Source of the DNA: Corynebacterium sp. UBA2622
GTDB taxonomy: Bacteria > Actinomycetota > Actinomycetes > Mycobacteriales > Mycobacteriaceae
DNA length: 64,000 nt
NCBI RefSeq assembly: GCF_002339505.1
Contig: NZ_DDJO01000012.1
Coordinates: forward strand, 96,627 to 160,626
Direction of reading: 5' to 3'
Shown: positions 20,780 to 30,106 of the stretch, piece by piece
Position numbering within the stretch: the first letter of the stretch is position 1
How the letters are laid out: each line of letters begins with the position of its first letter
The notes under the pieces: generated by a model
What the model was told of the DNA's origin: nothing
The model's input: only the letters and a program-made list of their open reading frames with translations
Databases searched by the model: none
Position numbers and translations under genes: made by a program

Positions 20780-22186
20780 ATGGAATACACCCCGTACACG
20801 CTGCTGCTCGACATCGGCTGGATCTCGATCCTCCTCATCGTCGGCAACGCGCTGCGCAACCGGATCAAGCTGCTGCAGTCGCTGCTCCTGCCCGCGCCGA
20901 TCACGGCCGGTCTCATCGGTCTCGTCCTAGGCCCGGAGGTCGCGGGTGTGATCGACTGGTCGGACCAGATGGGCACCTACACGACGATCCTCATCGCGGT
21001 GGTCTTCGCCTCGATGGCGTATTCCATGGACCTCGGCGGCTCGGTGGCCTCGGGTGCGCGCAACATGTGGGGTTACTCCACCTCGATGTTCATGGGGCAG
21101 TGGGGCCTGTTCGTCCTTCTCGGCCTCTACCTGTTCGCCCCTCTGTTCGGCACCGAACCCTGGTTCGGCATGATGCTGCCCGTCGGTTTCGTGGGCGGGT
21201 TCGGCACCGCAGCCGCCGTCGGTTCCTCGCTGGGGGAGATCGGGGTGGCCGACGCGTCCTCGATCGGTTTCACCTCCGCGACGGTGGGCACGCTCGTGGC
21301 CATCGTGGGCGGCGTGATCGTGGCCAACTGGGGTATCCGCAAGGGCAAGGCCACCGAGCTGCAGGGTAAGTTGCCGGAGGACCTGCGCACCGGTTACATC
21401 GGCAACCTCGACGACCGCCCGTCGATCGGCAAGGCGACCACGAACCCCTCATCGATCGAGCCCCTCGCCCTGCACGGCGGCTTCATCATCTTCACCGTGC
21501 TGATCGCCTACCTGGCCAACAGCGCGATCAAGGACCAGTGGTCCAACGTCTCCATCCCCTTGTTCGCCATGTCTTTCATCGTCGGGCTCGTCGGCCGCAT
21601 CCTGCTGCGCGCGACCGGACGCCACGAGTTCCTGGACAAGGAAACCATCACCACCATCTCCGGCGCGGCGACGGACTACATGATCGCCTTCGGCATCGCC
21701 TCCATTGTCCCGGCGGCGTTGGCGGGGTACTGGCAGGCACTAGTGCTTATGTTCGTCTTGGGCACCATCTTCTGCGTGGCGTGGATGCTATGGGCCGGGC
21801 CGCTCTTCTTCGGCGAGTACTGGCTCGAGCGCGGCATCTTCGGCTGGGGCTGGGCCACGGCGGCCGTCGCCACGGGCATCGCCCTGCTCAAGATGGTGGA
21901 CCCGAAGCTCAAGTCGGGCACCCTCAACGAGTACGGCGTGGCCTACGTCGGCTTCGCCCCCTTCGAGATCGGCATGACGATCCTCGCGCCCATCGCGGTC
22001 ATCGCGGGCTTCACGACGGCATTCGGCTGGGCGTCCTTCGCCATCGCCGTGGCCGTGCTGGTGGTCGCATTTGCCCTGAAGTGGGTGCCCGCGGACAAGC
22101 ACGGCACCGCCTGGAAGACTCGCGGAGAGGTGCTCGGCGGGCCCGACGGCGGCATCACGCGCGCCAAGTTGATCAACTCCGACTAG
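20780..22186 (+). CDS. gltS: GltS-type sodium/glutamate symporter
   Basis: A 468-residue polytopic carrier of the ESS (GltS) family: ten or more helices in two inverted halves, each with a Gly-rich re-entrant segment ([19 protein letters not shown], about residues 134-152; and [13 protein letters not shown] near 390-402). GGGAGGG precedes the ATG. It is longer than E. coli GltS (401). Dicarboxylate or other amino-acid transport is also possible. It is divergent from the flavohemoprotein-like gene and is followed by its own terminator. Confidence 0.8.
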   Translation: MEYTPYTLLLDIGWISILLIVGNALRNRIKLLQSLLLPAPITAGLIGLVLGPEVAGVIDWSDQMGTYTTILIAVVFASMAYSMDLGGSVASGARNMWGYSTSMFMGQWGLFVLLGLYLFAPLFGTEPWFGMMLPVGFVGGFGTAAAVGSSLGEIGVADASSIGFTSATVGTLVAIVGGVIVANWGIRKGKATELQGKLPEDLRTGYIGNLDDRPSIGKATTNPSSIEPLALHGGFIIFTVLIAYLANSAIKDQWSNVSIPLFAMSFIVGLVGRILLRATGRHEFLDKETITTISGAATDYMIAFGIASIVPAALAGYWQALVLMFVLGTIFCVAWMLWAGPLFFGEYWLERGIFGWGWATAAVATGIALLKMVDPKLKSGTLNEYGVAYVGFAPFEIGMTILAPIAVIAGFTTAFGWASFAIAVAVLVVAFALKWVPADKHGTAWKTRGEVLGGPDGGITRAKLINSD

Positions 22187-22204
22187 CGGCCGACCCTGCT
22201 TGCC

Positions 22205-22233
22205 GCCCCTCCGCCCCGGTGGAGGGGCTTTTT
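22205..22233 (+). terminator. Terminator of the GltS-type gene
   Basis: GCCCCTCC (22205-22212) pairs with GGAGGGGC (22221-22228), followed by five T residues. Confidence 0.85.
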
Positions 22234-22248
22234 CGTGCCGCCTCCGAG

Positions 22249-22269
22249 CTTGAGCTGGTGTGGCTCAAC
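22249..22269. promoter_or_regulatory. HAIR operator 1 of clpB
   Basis: CTTGAGC and GCTCAAC separated by 7 bp, an imperfect HspR inverted repeat upstream of clpB. Confidence 0.7.
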
Positions 22270-22289
22270 TTTCCGCGAAGAAATTTTCT

Positions 22290-22310
22290 CTTGAGTGGAA
22301 CACACTCAAT
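22290..22310. promoter_or_regulatory. HAIR operator 2 of clpB
   Basis: CTTGAGT and ACTCAAT separated by 7 bp, matching the HspR consensus in 13 of 14 arm positions. It overlaps the -35 element of the SigH-type promoter. Confidence 0.9.
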
Positions 22311-22324
22311 TTGTGGCGCGTTAC
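22297..22324 (+). promoter_or_regulatory. SigH-type promoter of clpB
   Basis: GGAACA (22297-22302) and CGTTAC (22319-22324) are 16 bp apart, the same hexamer and spacing as at dnaK. A candidate housekeeping -10, TAGAGT, lies at 22344-22349. Confidence 0.65.
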
Positions 22325-22380
22325 ACCTAATGCGACAAACATTTAGAGTGAAAAGAACCCCGAGAAAGGATGATGCATTC

Positions 22381-24936
22381 ATGGCATCTTTCAACCCCAC
22401 GACCAAAACCCAGGAGGCGATCCAGCAGGCGCTCCAGCGCGCCTCCTCCGCGGGCAACCCGGACATCCACCCAGCCCACCTCCTCGAGGCCATCCTCACC
22501 CAGGAGGACGGCATTGCCGCCCCGGTGCTCAAGGCCACCGGTGTCGACCCCCTGACGGTGGCCCGCGAGGCCGGTGAGATCGTCGACGGTTACCCCAAGG
22601 CGGAGGGCCAGAACATGGCCAACCCCAACTTCAACCGGGACGCCCTCAACGCGATCAACACCGCCCAGGAACTGGCTAGCGAGCTCGGCGACGAATACGT
22701 CTCCACCGAGGTGCTCCTCGCGGCCATCGCCCGCGGAAGCGACGAGGCTGCCGAGCTGCTGAAGAAGCGGGGCGCCACCTACGACGTGCTCAAGGGCGCC
22801 TTCCCGTCTGTGCGCGGCAACAAGAAGGTCACCTCGCAGGACCCGGAGGGGCAGTTCCAGGCCCTGGAGAAGTACTCCACCGACCTCACCGCCCGCGCCC
22901 GCGAAGGCAAGATCGACCCGGTGATCGGCCGTGACTCGGAGATCCGCCGCGTGGTCCAGGTGCTCTCGCGCAGGACGAAGAACAACCCCGTCCTGATCGG
23001 TGAGCCGGGAGTGGGTAAGACCGCGATCGTCGAGGGCCTCGCGCGCCGCATCGTGGCGGGTGACGTCCCCGAGTCCCTGAAGGGCAAGACCCTCATCTCC
23101 CTCGACCTGGGTTCGATGGTTGCGGGTGCGAAGTTCCGCGGCGAGTTCGAGGAGCGCCTCAAGGCGGTGCTCGACGAAATCAAGTCCTCCGAGGGCGAGA
23201 TCATCACCTTCATCGACGAGCTGCACACCATCGTCGGCGCCGGTGCGACGGGCGAGGGTGCGATGGATGCCGGCAACATGATCAAGCCGATGCTCGCCCG
23301 CGGCGAGCTGCGCCTCGTCGGCGCGACCACCCTGGACGAGTACCGCAAGTACATCGAGAAGGATGCCGCGCTCGAGCGCCGCTTCCAGCAGGTGTACGTG
23401 GGTGAGCCGACGGTGGAGGACACCATCGGCATCCTCCGCGGACTGAAGGAGCGCTACGAGGTGCACCACGGTGTGCGCATCCAGGACTCCGCCCTGGTGG
23501 CCGCCGCGGAGCTGTCGAACCGCTACATCACCAACCGCTTCCTGCCGGACAAGGCGATCGACCTCGTCGATGAGGCCGGATCCCGCCTGCGCATGGAGAT
23601 CGACTCCTCGCCGCAGGAGATCGACGAGCTTGAGCGCGTGGTCCGCCGCCTGGAGATCGAGGAGATCGCCCTGCAGAAGGAGACCGACGCCGCCTCGCAG
23701 GAGCGCCTGGTCAACCTCCGGCAGGAGCTCGCCGACCAGCGCGAGAAGCTGGGTGAGATGAAGGCGCGCTGGGCGAACGAGAAGTCCGAGATCGACCGCG
23801 TCCAGCAGGCCAAGGAGGAGCTGGAGAAGCTGCGCAACGAGTCCGAGATCGCCGAGCGCGAGGGTGATTACGCCAAGGTCTCCGAGCTGCGCTACGGGCG
23901 CATCCCCGAGCTGGAGCAGGAGGTCGCCCATGCCGAGTCCGAGGCCTCCGACTCCACCCGCACCATGCTCACGGAGGAGGTCACCCCGGACGTGATCGCC
24001 GACGTCGTGTCCAGCTGGACGGGCATCCCCTCCGGCAAGATGATGCAGGGCGAGACCGAGAAGCTGCTCAACATGGAGACGGTCCTCGGCGGGCGCGTTA
24101 TCGGGCAGGCCGAGGCGGTCACGGCCGTCTCCGACGCAGTGCGCCGCTCCCGCGCGGGCGTGGCGGACCCGAACCGCCCGATCGGCTCCTTCCTCTTCCT
24201 CGGCCCCACCGGCGTGGGCAAGACGGAGCTGGCGAAGGCGCTCTCGGAGTTCCTCTTCGACGACGAGGCCGCGATGATCCGCATCGACATGTCGGAGTAC
24301 GGGGAGAAGCACTCCGTCGCCCGTCTCGTCGGTGCCCCTCCGGGATACGTCGGCTACGACGCCGGCGGGCAGCTCACCGAGGCGGTGCGCCGTCGCCCCT
24401 ACTCGCTCGTGCTTTTCGACGAGGTTGAGAAGGCGCACCAGGACGTCTTCGACGTTCTGCTCCAGGTGCTTGATGAAGGTCGCCTCACCGACGGCCAGGG
24501 CCGCACGGTGGACTTCCGCAACACGGTGGTCATCCTGACGTCCAACCTGGGTGCGGGCGGCAGCCGCGATCAGATCATGCAGGCGGTCAAGGCGCACTTC
24601 AAGCCGGAGTTCATCAACCGCCTGGATGACGTCGTGGTCTTCGACCCGCTGACCGAGGAGCAGCTCGTGGGCATCGTCGACATCCAGCTCGGCTTCCTCG
24701 CCGACCGGCTGGCCTCGCGCCGCCTGACGCTGCACGTCTCCGATGCCGCGAAGGCGTGGCTGGCGGACCGCGGTTACGACCCGGCCTACGGCGCCCGTCC
24801 GCTGCGTCGCGTGATCCAGCAGGCAATCGGCGACCGCCTGGCCAAGGAGCTGCTCGCGGGTTACATCCGCGACGGTGACACGGTCGACGTGGACGTCGCC
24901 GAGGGCGGGGAGTCCCTCACCGTCGACGCCGCCTAG
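22381..24936 (+). CDS. clpB: Disaggregase ClpB
   Basis: An 851-residue Hsp100 that resolves aggregates with the DnaK system. Domains in order: Clp N domain (1-145), AAA+ 1 with Walker A GEPGVGKT (about 206-213) and Walker [10 protein letters not shown], the coiled-coil middle domain (about 405-525), AAA+ 2 with GPTGVGKTE (about 605-613) and [10 protein letters not shown], and the C-terminal D2-small domain. It lacks the ClpP-binding loop, so it does not deliver to protease. AAAGGA precedes the ATG by 11 nt. Controlled by two HAIR sites and a SigH-type promoter. Length normal. Confidence 0.97.
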   Translation: MASFNPTTKTQEAIQQALQRASSAGNPDIHPAHLLEAILTQEDGIAAPVLKATGVDPLTVAREAGEIVDGYPKAEGQNMANPNFNRDALNAINTAQELASELGDEYVSTEVLLAAIARGSDEAAELLKKRGATYDVLKGAFPSVRGNKKVTSQDPEGQFQALEKYSTDLTARAREGKIDPVIGRDSEIRRVVQVLSRRTKNNPVLIGEPGVGKTAIVEGLARRIVAGDVPESLKGKTLISLDLGSMVAGAKFRGEFEERLKAVLDEIKSSEGEIITFIDELHTIVGAGATGEGAMDAGNMIKPMLARGELRLVGATTLDEYRKYIEKDAALERRFQQVYVGEPTVEDTIGILRGLKERYEVHHGVRIQDSALVAAAELSNRYITNRFLPDKAIDLVDEAGSRLRMEIDSSPQEIDELERVVRRLEIEEIALQKETDAASQERLVNLRQELADQREKLGEMKARWANEKSEIDRVQQAKEELEKLRNESEIAEREGDYAKVSELRYGRIPELEQEVAHAESEASDSTRTMLTEEVTPDVIADVVSSWTGIPSGKMMQGETEKLLNMETVLGGRVIGQAEAVTAVSDAVRRSRAGVADPNRPIGSFLFLGPTGVGKTELAKALSEFLFDDEAAMIRIDMSEYGEKHSVARLVGAPPGYVGYDAGGQLTEAVRRRPYSLVLFDEVEKAHQDVFDVLLQVLDEGRLTDGQGRTVDFRNTVVILTSNLGAGGSRDQIMQAVKAHFKPEFINRLDDVVVFDPLTEEQLVGIVDIQLGFLADRLASRRLTLHVSDAAKAWLADRGYDPAYGARPLRRVIQQAIGDRLAKELLAGYIRDGDTVDVDVAEGGESLTVDAA

Positions 24937-24942
24937 GGCATC

Positions 24943-24986
24943 ACCGCAGCGGGGAGGGATCCGGCGGGGTCCCTCCCGTCTGCGGT
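24943..24986 (+). terminator. Two-part hairpin after clpB
   Basis: ACCGCAG (24943-24949) pairs with CTGCGGT (24980-24986), and inside it GGGAGGGA (24952-24959) with TCCCTCCC (24970-24977). No T-run follows. Confidence 0.6.
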
Positions 24987-25082
24987 ACGGGAGGAGCTCC
25001 CGCGCCGGGAATTTCTATTGCGCGCCTAACAAAACGTCGTTAGCGTGGCGGGGACACCTTCCCCGAAACAAGGAGTTTTCCC

Positions 25083-26114
25083 ATGTCCGCACCCACCTCC
25101 ATGCGCGCCGCGGTAGTCGAGCAGTTCGGCTCCCCGCTCGCGGTCACCGAAATGGACCTCCCCACCCCCGGCCCGTTCCAGGCGCTGGTGAAACTGAAGG
25201 CCTCGGGTATCTGCCACACCGACCTCCACGCCGCCCACGGCGACTGGCCGGTCAAACCTGCCCCGCCGTTCGTCCCGGGCCACGAGGGCGTCGGCGAGGT
25301 CGTGGAGCTCGGCCCCGGTGAGCACACCGTCAAGGTCGGAGACATGGTCGGCAACGCCTGGCTCTGGTCCGCCTGCGGCGAGTGCGAGTTCTGCCGCACC
25401 GGCCGCGAGACGTACTGCCCGCAGGCGCAGTACGGCGGCTACACCGTCAACGGTTCCTTCGGCCAGTACATGCTCGTCGACACCCGCTACGCCCCGCGCA
25501 TCCCGGAGGGGGTGGACCCCGTCGAGGTTGCGCCAATCCTCTGCGCCGGCGTCACCGTGTACAAGGGCCTGAAGGAGACCGTGACCAAGCCCGGGCAGTT
25601 TGTGGTCATCTCCGGCATCGGTGGCCTCGGGCACCTGGCCGTGCAGTACGCCCGCGCCATGGGCATGCGCGTGATCGCAGTGGATGTCGCCGACGACAAA
25701 CTGGAACTGGCCACCCGCCTCGGAGCGGAGTTCACCGTCAACGCGCAGGAGACTGATCCGGCAGAGGCGGTGCAGGCCTTCACCGAGGGCGGCGCCCACG
25801 GCATCCTCGTCACCGCCGTACACCCGGAGGCCTTCGGCCAGGCGATCGGAATGACCCGCTCCAACGGCACCGTCGTCTTCATCGGCCTGCCCCCCGGGGA
25901 TTTCCCGGCCCCGATCTTCGACATCGTCCTGCGCGGAATCACCATCCGCGGTTCCCTCGTGGGCACCCGCCAGGATATGGCGGAGGCACTGGACTTCTAC
26001 GCCCGCGGCGAGGTCCAACCGCACGTCACGGAGTGCTCGCTCGATGACATCAACGATGTCTTCGACCGGATGGAGCGGGGTTCCATCGACGGGCGCATGT
26101 CCATCCGCTACTAG
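25083..26114 (+). CDS. adhA: Zinc alcohol dehydrogenase AdhA
   Basis: A 343-residue zinc-dependent medium-chain dehydrogenase that oxidises ethanol and other primary alcohols with NAD. Catalytic zinc ligands are in GICHTDLHA (Cys about 42), GHEGVGEV (His/Glu about 64) and the later ILCAGVTVYKG Cys; the structural zinc Cys set is SACGECEFCRTGRETYC. The NAD motif is GIGGLGHLAVQYA. AAGGAG precedes the ATG. A short inverted repeat, CTAAC-N8-GTTAG (25026-25043), overlaps the likely -10 and may be an operator. Works with the aldehyde dehydrogenase at 8234. Confidence 0.93.
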   Translation: MSAPTSMRAAVVEQFGSPLAVTEMDLPTPGPFQALVKLKASGICHTDLHAAHGDWPVKPAPPFVPGHEGVGEVVELGPGEHTVKVGDMVGNAWLWSACGECEFCRTGRETYCPQAQYGGYTVNGSFGQYMLVDTRYAPRIPEGVDPVEVAPILCAGVTVYKGLKETVTKPGQFVVISGIGGLGHLAVQYARAMGMRVIAVDVADDKLELATRLGAEFTVNAQETDPAEAVQAFTEGGAHGILVTAVHPEAFGQAIGMTRSNGTVVFIGLPPGDFPAPIFDIVLRGITIRGSLVGTRQDMAEALDFYARGEVQPHVTECSLDDINDVFDRMERGSIDGRMSIRY

Positions 26115-26124
26115 CCCGCAACCA

Positions 26125-26195
26125 GGGCCCCGGACGCGACCCGACCGGGCCCGCGCCGAAGCGCACCGGCCCCGGTCGGGTCGCGTCCGGGGCCC
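26125..26195. terminator. 25-bp perfect hairpin after adhA
   Basis: A perfect 25-bp inverted repeat (26125-26149 with 26171-26195) with a 21-nt loop begins 10 bp after the adhA stop. There is no T-run. It is the longest terminator-like stem on this side of the window. Confidence 0.7.
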
Positions 26196-26251
26196 ACGTG
26201 CACAGGGAATTGACGGCCCGCAGACTTGACCCACCGGCTAAGGTACGAACC

Positions 26252-26665
26252 ATGCAGCCGACGACGACGATCATCACCCGCGTGGCCGTTCCCGGTGTGG
26301 AAAACGAGCACCTGGCGGCGCACCAGCTGGGCGAGAACAAGTTTGTGGTGGCCAGCGTTCCGTTCGTCGACACGACGCTCGCTCTCGGCGACATCGTCGA
26401 GTGTGTCCGCGTGAACCGCCACTTCCACGTCGACCGGGTGATCGTCCGCGGCGGGGCCTCGACGGTGCGCATCCTGCCTAACGAGGAGCATCCGCACGAC
26501 ATCGCCGAGACCCTCCTCGCCTTCGGGTGCCGCGTGGAGGTGGGTCCCGGCGGCATGCTCGCCGCCAGCATCGGCGCGGACTGCCCCCGGGAAGGAATCA
26601 CCGAGTGGCTCGACGGCCTCGAGGACGACGGCGTCATCCAGCTGGCCCCCGGCTACACGGCGTGA
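26252..26665 (+). CDS. DUF4265 family protein
   Basis: A 137-residue protein fitting the DUF4265 family: the central pattern LALGDIVECVRVNRHFHVDRVIVRGGASTVRI shows the GD-V-E and SGHSTVR-like features. It looks like a two-part fold with a beta-rich N-terminal half and an alpha/beta C-terminal half. No catalytic motif is evident. TAAGGT (26239-26244) ends 7 nt before the ATG, suggesting a leaderless mRNA. The rhodanese-like gene follows but has its own -10. Confidence 0.75.
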   Translation: MQPTTTIITRVAVPGVENEHLAAHQLGENKFVVASVPFVDTTLALGDIVECVRVNRHFHVDRVIVRGGASTVRILPNEEHPHDIAETLLAFGCRVEVGPGGMLAASIGADCPREGITEWLDGLEDDGVIQLAPGYTA

Positions 26666-26693
26666 GAGCGGGCAAAACCCTACACTGGGCCCC

Positions 26694-27536
26694 ATGAGCG
26701 TTTTTGTCCCCGCTGAAGAACTGCGCGAGCGCATCCACTCCGGCCGCAACCAGGCCGTCATCGCGGCCCTCTGGGAACCGGAGGAGGGCAAGGCATGGTC
26801 GAAGTTCCAGTCGGAGCACATTCCCACCGCCATGTTCTGCGACCCGGCCTCGGAGCTGGCGGGCATGCCGGGCCGCCGCGTGGGACGCAACCCGCTGCCG
26901 AAGCCCGCGACGTTGCTCAAGGCCGTGCGCAAGTGGGGTCTTGAAAACGGCCACCCCACCTACATCTACGACACCGGGTCGGGGGTCTTCTCCGCGCGGC
27001 TGTGGTGGACCCTGCGCTGGCTGGGCATCGAGGACGTCCACATCGTCGACGGGGGGTTCGCCGCCTGGGATGGCGCCGGTTACGAAACCGTTGCCGGGCC
27101 CGGCAACATCGCCGTGTTCGGCAACGTGGAGATCGAACCCGGCAATATCCCCGTGGCCACCATCGATGAGGTCAAGGAGTTTGGGGGTCTGCTCATCGAC
27201 GCCCGCGGGGCGAACCGCTACAGCGGGCGGCGCGAGCGGCTCGACCTCAAGGCCGGCCACATCCCGCAGGCCGTGAACCTCCCAGTCTACGACCTTTTCG
27301 ACGACACGGCGCGCAAGGTCAAGGACGTCGACTACATCCGCGACCGCTTCTTCGGCATCGGTATCACCCAGAACACCGACCCCGCGGATGCCATCGTCTA
27401 CTCAGGTTCCGGCAACCACTCGGCGCTCCTTCTCGCCGCGATGGAGCACGCGGGCCTGCCCGTGATCACGCACTACATCGGGGGCTGGTCGCAGTGGAGC
27501 GGCGATCACACGAACCCGGTGGCCAGTGATCTTTAG
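26694..27536 (+). CDS. Rhodanese-like sulfurtransferase lacking the active-site Cys
   Basis: A 280-residue two-domain protein of the thiosulfate/mercaptopyruvate sulfurtransferase family. Domain 1 (about 1-140) ends in the inactive fold; domain 2 (about 155-280) carries LLIDARGANRYSG and DLKAGHIPQAVNLP. The active loop, normally starting with Cys (YCGSG), reads VYSGSGNHSALL, so the sulfur-accepting Cys is Ser. Catalysis of the normal reaction is therefore doubtful. TACACT (26681-26686) ends 7 nt before the ATG: leaderless type. Could be a binding protein or have altered chemistry. Confidence 0.82.
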   Translation: MSVFVPAEELRERIHSGRNQAVIAALWEPEEGKAWSKFQSEHIPTAMFCDPASELAGMPGRRVGRNPLPKPATLLKAVRKWGLENGHPTYIYDTGSGVFSARLWWTLRWLGIEDVHIVDGGFAAWDGAGYETVAGPGNIAVFGNVEIEPGNIPVATIDEVKEFGGLLIDARGANRYSGRRERLDLKAGHIPQAVNLPVYDLFDDTARKVKDVDYIRDRFFGIGITQNTDPADAIVYSGSGNHSALLLAAMEHAGLPVITHYIGGWSQWSGDHTNPVASDL

Positions 27537-27566
27537 GCCCCCGACCACGAACTACAGTTAACCGCG

Positions 27567-28856
27567 ATGGCCTACATACTTCTCTCTCTGGGCGCGCTTA
27601 CCCTTCTCGCGGCCCTGGCGCTGCTGCTCACGGATTCGCGTCCCGCCAAGCCCGCCCCGCTTGACGACGCCCCCTCCACCGCCCCGGACACGGGCGCCCG
27701 GCCGGAGCCCGAGCCGGACGCCGACCTCTCCGCGGAAGAGGACGAGCCTGCCGTGGTTGAACCCCTTGAGGTTCAACCCGTCGAGCTCGATTCGGCCCCG
27801 CGTGAGGCCGTCGAGGGCGGTCCCACCCGGCCGGAGCCTGTTGAACCGGTGGCCGCCGAGATTCCGGGCAGCACAGAAGAGGACGAGGCCGGGGTGCCGG
27901 TGGAACCCGCGGAGCCGGAACCTCAGGCCGAGCCGATCACACTCCGCAAGTGGGAACCGCCGGCGGAGGAGACCGAGACCGAAACCGAACCCGAGCCTGA
28001 ACCGGCCCCCGCCCCGCGCCCGCACCGCCGCTCGGGCCTGCAGCTCCCCGGTGCCTCGCGCCGGGAGCGCCGGGCGTGGGCGGAGCGCAACAACTTCGAG
28101 TTCGCCAAGCAGGACGAGTTCCTCAACGGGGAGTGGTCACGGGGCGCGGCGGCCTCGGGGGCCGTGGCCAAGGACATCGCCTCGGGGCTCATGTACGGCC
28201 ACGACACCTTCGTCATGGACCTGGGCGGTGTGACCGTCATGGCCATGCGTACCGGCGAGGTCAGCGACGTGGTCGTCGACATGCGCCGGCGGGGGTTCAG
28301 TGCCGACTCCTCCGCGGACCTGGTGGAGATCGGTGAGGCGGAGGGTTTCACCGTCCACGCCACCGAGGTGGGCCCCGCGCAGCGCTTCCTGGACATCCGG
28401 GTGCGCACCGCGCTGGAGCGTCTGCCCGCGGCCGTGACAGCCGTGTGGTTCGAGTCCGAGTGGGTGCTCGCGGAGACCGGGCACGGCACCTCACCCGCGG
28501 AGTGGGACGCGATGCTCGCCCCGCTCGCCCTGCTCGCCGACGCGGCCCGAGTGCTGCCGCCGCAGACGTGGCAGGTCGTCGTGCCCGAGTACCCGACCCG
28601 GGAGATGGGGGAGAGGATTGATGCCGGGGTGGAGGTCGACAAGCGGGAGGAACCCGCGCCGAAGGTGCAGCGGCCCGAGGAACCCCTCGAACTGCCGACT
28701 CGCGCGACGGGCGCGGTGCGCGGTGTAATGGACCACCGCGCGGTGGGCGGCGACGAGGTCGAGGCCATCGCCGACGGCGCGGCGCGGGATGACGCGTCGG
28801 GTGATCTCACGCGAGTGCGCCGGGACCAGACCCCACCCTCGATCTTCGGTGACTAA
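27567..28856 (+). CDS. Membrane-anchored acidic protein of unknown function
   Basis: A 429-residue protein: one N-terminal membrane helix (residues 2-21), a long Pro/Glu/Ala-rich linker (about 25-155), then a folded domain (about 160-355) beginning GLQLPGASRRERRAWAERNNFEFAKQ and a polar tail. The Pro-Glu linker could span the cell wall or keep the domain off the membrane. I do not recognise the domain. TACAGT (27553-27558) ends 8 nt before the ATG. The pyrE -10 lies in its last codons. Confidence 0.72.
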   Translation: MAYILLSLGALTLLAALALLLTDSRPAKPAPLDDAPSTAPDTGARPEPEPDADLSAEEDEPAVVEPLEVQPVELDSAPREAVEGGPTRPEPVEPVAAEIPGSTEEDEAGVPVEPAEPEPQAEPITLRKWEPPAEETETETEPEPEPAPAPRPHRRSGLQLPGASRRERRAWAERNNFEFAKQDEFLNGEWSRGAAASGAVAKDIASGLMYGHDTFVMDLGGVTVMAMRTGEVSDVVVDMRRRGFSADSSADLVEIGEAEGFTVHATEVGPAQRFLDIRVRTALERLPAAVTAVWFESEWVLAETGHGTSPAEWDAMLAPLALLADAARVLPPQTWQVVVPEYPTREMGERIDAGVEVDKREEPAPKVQRPEEPLELPTRATGAVRGVMDHRAVGGDEVEAIADGAARDDASGDLTRVRRDQTPPSIFGD

Positions 28857-28867
28857 GGTTGGTGGGC

Positions 28868-29416
28868 ATGGGAAATGTGAATGAGGCCAAGAAGGCCGAG
28901 CTGGCGGAGCTGGTCAAGGAGCTCGCCGTCGTGCACGGCAGGGTGACGCTGTCCTCCGGCAAGGAGGCCGACTACTACGTGGATCTGCGGCGTGCGACAC
29001 TGCACCACCGCGCGTCGAAGCTGATCGGCGAGTTGCTCACCGAGCTGACTTCGGACCTCGAGTTCGATTCCGTCGGCGGCCTCACCCTGGGCGCCGACCC
29101 CGTCGCCACGGCGGTGATGCACGCGGGCGGGCGCGGCGTGGATTGCTTCGTGGTGCGCAAGGAGGCCAAGAAGCACGGGATGCAGCGCCGGATCGAGGGA
29201 CCGGGCATCGAGGGCAAGCGGGTTCTCGTGGTCGAGGACACCACCACCACCGGCAACTCCCCGCTCACGGCTGTCGAGGCGTGCCGCAACGAGGGGGCCG
29301 AGGTCGTCGCGGTGGCCACGGTCGTCGACCGGGCCACCGGTGCGAAGGAAGTGCTGGAGGAGGCCGGGTTGGAATACCGCTACCTGCTCGGGCTCGGTGA
29401 TCTTGGACTCGCCTAG
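28868..29416 (+). CDS. pyrE: Orotate phosphoribosyltransferase
   Basis: A 182-residue type I phosphoribosyltransferase that makes OMP from orotate and PRPP. The PRPP loop is RVLVVEDTTTTGNSP (about residues 117-131), with the flexible loop KEAKKHGMQRRIEG and the N-terminal SSGKEADYYVDLR. TAAGGT (28854-28859) ends 8 nt before the ATG, so leaderless initiation is likely; the TTG at 28859 is rejected. It overlaps the methyltransferase gene by about 20 nt. Confidence 0.94.
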   Translation: MGNVNEAKKAELAELVKELAVVHGRVTLSSGKEADYYVDLRRATLHHRASKLIGELLTELTSDLEFDSVGGLTLGADPVATAVMHAGGRGVDCFVVRKEAKKHGMQRRIEGPGIEGKRVLVVEDTTTTGNSPLTAVEACRNEGAEVVAVATVVDRATGAKEVLEEAGLEYRYLLGLGDLGLA

Positions 29417-30059
29417 CGAGCAGCGCGGGCCCACCGAGTGGGCGGAGGGACGCCACGGCGTTGGCCCGTGGGAGGGGCCCTGGCCGCGGGATCCCCGTTA
29501 CGATCCGGCGTTCCTCGCGGGGGGCGACACCCGCAACGTCGTCGACGCGTACCGCTACTGGTCGCTCGAGGCCATCAACGCCGACCTTGACTCCCGGCGC
29601 CACCCGTTCCACGTCGCCATCGAGAACTTCGAGAATGACATGAACATCGGCACGGTCGTGCGCACGGCGAATGCGTTCCTCGCCGAGGCCGTGCACATCG
29701 TGGGCCGGCGGCGGTGGAACCGCCGTGGCGCGATGGTCACGGACCGCTACCAGCACATCCACCACCACGAAACCGTGGCGGACCTGATGAAGTGGGCGCG
29801 GGATAGGGGATTGGCCGTGGTCGCGATTGACAACACCCCGGGCTCGGTTCCGCTGGAGACGGCCGAGCTTCCGGAGCACTGCGTCCTCGTGTTCGGGCAG
29901 GAGGGCCCCGGGATCACGGAGGCCACCCAGAGCCAGGCGGCGATGATCTGCTCCATCGCCCAGTTCGGCTCCACGCGCTCCATCAACGCAGGTGTGGCCG
30001 CCGGGATCGCCATGCACGCGTGGATCCGGCAGCACGCGAACCTGAAACATTCCTGGTAA
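29397..30059 (+). CDS. SpoU/TrmH-family RNA methyltransferase
   Basis: About 220 residues. The SPOUT motifs are clear: NIGTVVRTANAF (motif 1), VLVFGQEGPGIT (motif 2) and STRSINAGVAAGIAMHAW (motif 3), which form the SAM-binding knot. It methylates a tRNA or rRNA ribose; the target is not predictable. The frame is open from 29340; GTG 29397 and TTG 29403 are the likely starts, overlapping the end of pyrE and implying translational coupling. Start uncertain by a few codons. Confidence 0.86.
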   Translation: MILDSPSEQRGPTEWAEGRHGVGPWEGPWPRDPRYDPAFLAGGDTRNVVDAYRYWSLEAINADLDSRRHPFHVAIENFENDMNIGTVVRTANAFLAEAVHIVGRRRWNRRGAMVTDRYQHIHHHETVADLMKWARDRGLAVVAIDNTPGSVPLETAELPEHCVLVFGQEGPGITEATQSQAAMICSIAQFGSTRSINAGVAAGIAMHAWIRQHANLKHSW

Positions 30060-30106
30060 TTCTGGCAATATACATGGCAGCACCGTTATTTGGAGAGAAG
30101 GTAGCC

